A stretch of DNA of 64,000 bases from Actinospica durhamensis (lineage in GTDB: Bacteria; Actinomycetota; Actinomycetes; Streptomycetales; Catenulisporaceae): contig NZ_JAGSOG010000005.1 of the NCBI RefSeq assembly GCF_018139695.1, positions 22,183 through 86,182 on the forward strand, given 5' to 3'. Position numbers and translations under genes: made by a program. This document shows, one piece after another, positions 59,815 through 64,000 of this stretch. Numbering within the stretch: position 1 is the stretch's first letter; every line of letters starts with the position of its first letter. The notes beneath the pieces were generated by a model. The model saw only the letters and a list, made by a program, of their open reading frames with translations, did not search any database and was not told where the DNA came from.

Positions 59815-61337
59815 ACCAGTCCATCGACTACGCCGCGATCCTGCCGCTGCTGCTGGCCGCCCTCGGCGCGCTCGGCGTGCTCATCGCGGACCTGTTCGTC
59901 GGGGCCAAGGGCCGCGCGTCGTTCCCGTGGGTCACGGCCGGGATCCTGGTGCTCGGGCTCGGCGCCGAACTCGGCCTGTGGGCCTCCGGCGCCGGCACCC
60001 GGCCGCGGCTGACCTTCTGCCTCGACTCGCGGCACGCCACCACGCTCAACTGCTCGTACTCGGTGGACTCGTTCACCCTGACGATCCAGACGCTGCTGCT
60101 CGCGGGCACGCTGCTCACGGTGCTGATGGCGCCGCGCAAGTTCAAGGCGCCCTTCGGCGAGTACCACTTCCTGCTGCTGTCCTCGCTCACCGGCGCCCTG
60201 CTGATGGCGGGCGCCCGCGACTTCATCAGCATGACGGTCGGCCTCGAGACCCTGTCCCTGCCCGCCTACGCGCTCGTCGGCTTCGGGCGCAAGCGCGGCG
60301 AGCAGAGCGCGGCGGGGGCCGAGGCGGCGCTGAAGTTCTTCCTGATGTCGGTGGCCTCCACCGCCGTCATGCTCTTCGGCATCTCGCTGGTCTACGGCGT
60401 GACCGGCTCGGTGTACTTCGTCGACATCGAGGCCGTGCTGGCCCTGACCGGCTATCACGCCGGGATCCTGACGGCGGGCATGGTGCTCACCCTGGCCGGG
60501 TTCGCCTTCAAGATCTCCGCGGTGCCCTTCCACTTCTGGACGCCCGAGGTCTACTCCGGAGCCCCCGTCCCGATCGCCGCGTACCTCTCCGTGGTCTCCA
60601 AGACCGCCGGGTTCGCCGGGCTGATCGTGACGCTGGAGCTGGCCTTCCGCACCGAGATGCACAACCTCTCGGTACTGGTCGCGATCCTGGCCGCGGTCAC
60701 CATGACCTTCGGCAACGTGGTCGCGCTGCGCCAGCGCTCGGCCGTGCGGCTGCTGGCCTGGTCGACCGTCGCGCAGGCCGGCTACGTGCTGGTGCCGCTG
60801 GCCGTGACCATGTGGAACGGCCGGGACCTGAGCCGGGTCACGGTGCTCTCGGCCGGCGCGCTCGGCCCGGCGGTCACCGCGTCGGTCGCCTACCTGGTGT
60901 TCTACGCGGCCATGAACCTCGGCGCGTTCGGGGTGGTCAGCGCACTCGGCGGGACCCTGGCCGGCGGCGGCGAACTGGCCGACTACCGCGGCCTGAGCGC
61001 CCGTCAGCCGCGCGCCGCCTGGCCGCTGGCGTTCTTCCTGCTGTGCCTGGCCGGACTGCCGCCCGGCCTGATGGGCCTTTTCGCCAAGGTCGCCGTCTTC
61101 CGCGCGGCCACCTCCGGCGGGCTGACCTGGCTGGCGGTGGTCATGGCGGTCAACGTGGTGATCGCGCTGTTCTACTACCTGCGCTGGGCCGCCGCGCTGT
61201 TCACGCCGACCGGGCAGGACGCGCCGGTGTCCGCGCGGCTGTCCCGCTCGGTGCCGCTCGGCCCGCGGATCGCGGTCGGCCTCGCCCTGGTGGTCTCGAT
61301 CGTGTTCTCGTTCTATCCGGCGCCGGCGTTCCGGTAG
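59811..61337 (+). CDS. nuoN2: NADH-quinone oxidoreductase subunit N, second copy
   Basis: A 508-residue antiporter-like subunit starting at TTG 59811, a rare start explained by the TTGA overlap with nuoM2. Typical blocks are MTVGLETLSLPAYALVGFG (conserved Glu), KISAVPFHFWTPEVYSGAPV and RLLAWSTVAQAGYVLVPLA. It is the last gene of the second complex I cluster. CtaG follows after 48 bases. Confidence 0.95.
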   Translation: MNQSIDYAAILPLLLAALGALGVLIADLFVGAKGRASFPWVTAGILVLGLGAELGLWASGAGTRPRLTFCLDSRHATTLNCSYSVDSFTLTIQTLLLAGTLLTVLMAPRKFKAPFGEYHFLLLSSLTGALLMAGARDFISMTVGLETLSLPAYALVGFGRKRGEQSAAGAEAALKFFLMSVASTAVMLFGISLVYGVTGSVYFVDIEAVLALTGYHAGILTAGMVLTLAGFAFKISAVPFHFWTPEVYSGAPVPIAAYLSVVSKTAGFAGLIVTLELAFRTEMHNLSVLVAILAAVTMTFGNVVALRQRSAVRLLAWSTVAQAGYVLVPLAVTMWNGRDLSRVTVLSAGALGPAVTASVAYLVFYAAMNLGAFGVVSALGGTLAGGGELADYRGLSARQPRAAWPLAFFLLCLAGLPPGLMGLFAKVAVFRAATSGGLTWLAVVMAVNVVIALFYYLRWAAALFTPTGQDAPVSARLSRSVPLGPRIAVGLALVVSIVFSFYPAPAFR

Positions 61338-61385
61338 AAGCAGGGGTGGCCCCCGGCGGCGGACGCGCGGCCGGCGGGGGTTAGA

Positions 61386-62426
61386 GTGGCGAACATGGCC
61401 AGCAGCATGTCGGGAATGCCGGGGATGCCGGCGGCGGGTACCCTGCCTCCGCCCGGGATCTCGGCGTACCTGACGTGGCATCCGGACGCGTTCTTCCTCG
61501 CCGCGAGCATCCTGGCCGCCGCGCTGTACCTGTTCGGCGTGGTGCGGCTGCACCGGCGCGGGGACCGCTGGCCGATCGGGCGCACGCTCAGCTTCCTGGC
61601 CGGGCTGCTCGTCTTCGTCGGGATCACCTGCACCGGGCTGAACGAGTACGGCATGTACCTGTTCAGCGTGCACATGATCCAGCACATGATGCTCTCCATG
61701 GTCGACCCGCTGTTCCTGCTGCTCGGCGCGCCGATCACGCTCGCGTTGCGGGCGGCGCGCCCGGCCGGGCGCGGGCACACCGGACCGCGCGAGGTGCTGC
61801 TGGCACTGCTGCACAGCCGGTTCGCGAAGGTCGTCTCCTCGCCGCTGTTCACCCTGCCGCTGTTCGTGGTGAGCCTGTACGGGCTCTACTTCACCTCGCT
61901 GTTCGACGCGCTGATGCGCAGCCGGGTCGGGCACGACTTCATGCTGGTGCACTTCCTCATGGTCGGCCTGCTCTTCTTCTGGCCGGTCATGGGCGTGGAC
62001 CCGGCGCCGCACCGCTCGCCGTACGTCATCCGGATCCTCGAGCTGTTCGCGGTGATGCCGTTCCACGCGTTCTTCGGCATCGCGATCATGATGTCCACCA
62101 GCGTGTTCGAGACCGCCTTCGCCAACCCGCCGGCGAACTGGGGCCTGACCGCACTGTCCGACCAGAACACCGCGGGCTCGATCGCCTGGGGCTTCGGCGA
62201 GGCGCCCACCATCGTGGTGCTGCTCGTACTGTTCGTGCAGTGGGCCAAGTCGGACCGGCGCGAGGCCAAGCGCAAGGACCGCAAGGCGGACCGGGACGGG
62301 GACCAGGAGCTGGTGGACTACAACGCCTACCTGGCCGGCCTGGCCCAGCGCTCCGGCCACACCGACGGGGTCGCGGCCGGAACGCAGCCGCGGGTCCCGG
62401 CCCAGGAGCCGGTCGCCGAGGCCTGA
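61386..62426 (+). CDS. CtaG-like cytochrome c oxidase assembly protein
   Basis: A 346-residue membrane protein with about seven helices and a charged C-terminal tail, of the caa3_CtaG type. Met/His-rich features fit copper handling: MASSMSGMPGMP at the N-terminus, and HMIQHMMLSMVDPL near 95-108. Members help insert copper into the cytochrome c oxidase of Gram-positive bacteria. GTG 61386 has GGGGG upstream; ATG 61395 is an alternative that loses three residues. It directly follows nuo2 and may be co-transcribed with it. Confidence 0.9.
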   Translation: MANMASSMSGMPGMPAAGTLPPPGISAYLTWHPDAFFLAASILAAALYLFGVVRLHRRGDRWPIGRTLSFLAGLLVFVGITCTGLNEYGMYLFSVHMIQHMMLSMVDPLFLLLGAPITLALRAARPAGRGHTGPREVLLALLHSRFAKVVSSPLFTLPLFVVSLYGLYFTSLFDALMRSRVGHDFMLVHFLMVGLLFFWPVMGVDPAPHRSPYVIRILELFAVMPFHAFFGIAIMMSTSVFETAFANPPANWGLTALSDQNTAGSIAWGFGEAPTIVVLLVLFVQWAKSDRREAKRKDRKADRDGDQELVDYNAYLAGLAQRSGHTDGVAAGTQPRVPAQEPVAEA

Positions 62427-62451
62427 GTCCCCTTCCGCCGGCGCGCCAGGC

Positions 62452-63012
62452 TCAGAGCTTGCGCGCGTGCACGTGGCCCGACTCCGGGTACTTCGGCGGC
62501 TTGGCCGCCAGCTCCCGTTCGAGGGCGAAGCCGGCCTTCTCGGCCACCCGGCAGGCGGCGTCGTTGTCCCCGCTGTGGGCGAGCTGGAGCCGGTGCAGCG
62601 GCGCGTCGGTCCACCGCTCGGAGCGGATCCAGTCGACCACCGACTCCAGGGCGCGCGGGGCGAAGGCGCGGCCGCGGCGTTCGGCCACGGTCCAGTACGT
62701 CACGTCGCCGACCTCGTCCTCCGGTGTCGGACGGCTCACCGCGATCAGGCCGAGCGCGTCGGCGTCCGGCTCGTCGCCCTCGACGATGGCGAGCACGTAC
62801 AGCGTCCCGGCGGCCCAGCCCTCGTCCAGCAGCTGGAACCAGACGTGTACGGCCGTCTCGTCGGTCAGCGGCTGCGGGGAGCGGCTGCGCACCAGCGGGT
62901 CGGCGTGGGCCAGCACGATCACCGGGACGTCGCGGGTGCGCCAGGTGCGCAGCGTGAGCGCGGGGGCGGCGGTGGTCGCGGGGACCGAGAGGGAATCGAG
63001 CGTGACGGCCAC
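62452..63012 (-). CDS. GNAT family N-acetyltransferase (RimJ/RimL-like)
   Basis: A 186-residue acetyltransferase. The order is LTLRTWRTRDVPVIV, then YWTVAERRGRAFAPRALESV (acetyl-CoA loop), then HRLQLAHSGDNDAACRVAEKAGF, typical of RimJ/RimL proteins acting on protein N-termini or small molecules. The open frame extends far upstream on this strand, but GTG 63012 has GGAG five bases before it. It is convergent with CtaG. Confidence 0.85.
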   Translation of the reverse strand: MAVTLDSLSVPATTAAPALTLRTWRTRDVPVIVLAHADPLVRSRSPQPLTDETAVHVWFQLLDEGWAAGTLYVLAIVEGDEPDADALGLIAVSRPTPEDEVGDVTYWTVAERRGRAFAPRALESVVDWIRSERWTDAPLHRLQLAHSGDNDAACRVAEKAGFALERELAAKPPKYPESGHVHARKL

Positions 63013-63023
63013 GTGTGCTCCTG

Positions 63024-63857
63024 TCACTCCATACGCTGGGGTCCTGTATCGGCCACATGGTATGCCGGAGCCGCGGAATTGTCCCGAGCGGACCGGAACA
63101 TCAAAGGGCTGAAGATAGCCAGCAGGGCGAACAGCGCGACACACCCGAGCAGCAGCCAGAATCCCAGCAGCGCCGCGTAGGCGGGGTAGTCCGCGGCGTG
63201 CAGCACGGCGCCCGCGGGCACGGCCCGGTTCTCGATCCCGATCCGGTATTCGATCGGGAAGTCGACCATCGTGACGAAGGTGGCCGCCGTGCCGACGAAC
63301 ACGGTGAAGATCCCGGCGAACACCCCGCCGGCCACGGCCGCGGAACCGGCGGACGCCGCCAGGGCGAGCACCGCGAGCATCGCCACCGCGGCCACCACCA
63401 GACCGGCCTGGTTCTGCCCGCTCAGCTGGCTGAAGGTGCAGCACTTCTCCGCGGGCACGCCCGAATCCTGCACCGACGGGGTGGCCCTGATCGAGTCGAC
63501 GATGTCGGAGACTGCCCACAGCACCAGCGGGACGAGCCCGAGCAGCAGCAGCGCCGGGCGCGGCCGGCGCACCGGGCGCAGCGCCGCGGCCCCGCCTCGG
63601 CGCAGTCCGACGATCAGCAGGCACACCGCGGCGGGCAGGACCAGTGCCCTGGCTCCCATCACGCCCCACTCCACACCGACGGCGCCGGCGTGGTCGGACG
63701 GCGGCCAGCGCAGCGTCAGGAAATCGCTGGCGAACCAGGGCACGCAGAAGCCGAGGCCGTAGCCGAGGCCGAAGTTCCGGCTCGCCGGCACGGCCAGCAG
63801 CACCGCGCCGACGATGGCGCCGAGCAGGAAGTTCACCACGTCCGGCATTGAGCTCAT
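63024..63857 (-). CDS. Hypothetical polytopic membrane protein
   Basis: A 277-residue protein with about six hydrophobic helices (residues 6-24, 68-84, 101-116, 152-172, 176-196, 227-253). Two adjacent Cys (EKCCTF, near 138) lie in an external loop. I recognise no family. Its stop lies 11 bases upstream of the acetyltransferase start, so the two probably form one transcript. The last 143 bases of the window (63858-64000) show no feature I can support beyond its likely promoter. Confidence 0.7.
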   Translation of the reverse strand: MSSMPDVVNFLLGAIVGAVLLAVPASRNFGLGYGLGFCVPWFASDFLTLRWPPSDHAGAVGVEWGVMGARALVLPAAVCLLIVGLRRGGAAALRPVRRPRPALLLLGLVPLVLWAVSDIVDSIRATPSVQDSGVPAEKCCTFSQLSGQNQAGLVVAAVAMLAVLALAASAGSAAVAGGVFAGIFTVFVGTAATFVTMVDFPIEYRIGIENRAVPAGAVLHAADYPAYAALLGFWLLLGCVALFALLAIFSPLMFRSARDNSAAPAYHVADTGPQRME

Positions 63858-64000
63858 CGCGTCGTAGAAGTGCTGGTGTCAGCTGCCGTCTGCACTGCGA
63901 AAATCACGCCACGGAGCGGCCGGGCGGCGCAGCTGTGGCTGTGGGGCCTTCGGCCGAGGGTCCGAGGGAGGACGTCAAGGTTCGGCGAAGCAGATTGGGG

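Overview
The window is about 72% GC with strong G/C preference at third codon positions, frequent GTG starts, 4-base ATGA/GTGA gene overlaps, and family content typical of a filamentous actinobacterium (order Streptomycetales, Catenulisporales or a relative). Gene order follows what I remember of the Streptomyces core chromosome: cytochrome c biogenesis, futalosine-route menaquinone genes, a 14-gene nuo operon, a polyprenyl synthase, 2-oxoglutarate:ferredoxin oxidoreductase, then a second nuo cluster. The genus cannot be fixed from sequence alone.

Layout. 1-5653: end of hemL, a histidine-phosphatase gene, and a System II cytochrome c maturation operon (TlpA-like thioredoxin, ccdA, resB, ccsB). 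5800-9394: three cell-surface or accessory genes (LCP ligase, a RibD-like protein with reversed domain order, an L,D-transpeptidase lipoprotein). 9503-23180: menaquinone region with UbiD/UbiA/UbiX-type genes, an Lrp regulator, mqnE, mqnA, mqnC, an amidohydrolase that may be the aminodeoxyfutalosine deaminase, menG, an N,N-dimethylformamidase-like lipoprotein and a MenJ-like reductase. 23862-39703: complete nuoABCDEFGHIJKLMN, preceded by a 681-bp regulatory region with three GTGA-N6-TCAC palindromes, one a near-consensus Rex operator. 39833-45856: polyprenyl diphosphate synthase, alkylation-repair genes and small membrane proteins. 45914-48367: a KimA/APC-type transporter fused to an OB-fold domain. 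48640-51613: korB and korA. 51866-61337: a second complex I set nuoA2 B2 C2 H2 I2 J2 K2 L2 M2 N2 without D, E, F or G. 61386-64000: a CtaG-like protein, an acetyltransferase and a membrane protein.

How it fits together. Most of the window builds or uses a menaquinone-linked respiratory chain: quinone head group (mqn genes), prenyl tail (polyprenyl synthase), methylation and tail saturation (menG, menJ-like), NADH entry (nuo1), a probable ferredoxin entry route (korAB next to nuo2, which lacks the NADH-dehydrogenase module), and cytochrome c / oxidase assembly (ccs genes, CtaG).

Most unusual items: the nuo2 set without NuoD and with a NuoB2 carrying a long Pro/Ala-rich tail; the transporter-OB fusion; the reversed RibD; two related short inverted-repeat elements that each abut a stop codon; a parS-like site; and phased TGGTAC repeats. 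No tRNA, rRNA, CRISPR array, transposase or prophage was seen.
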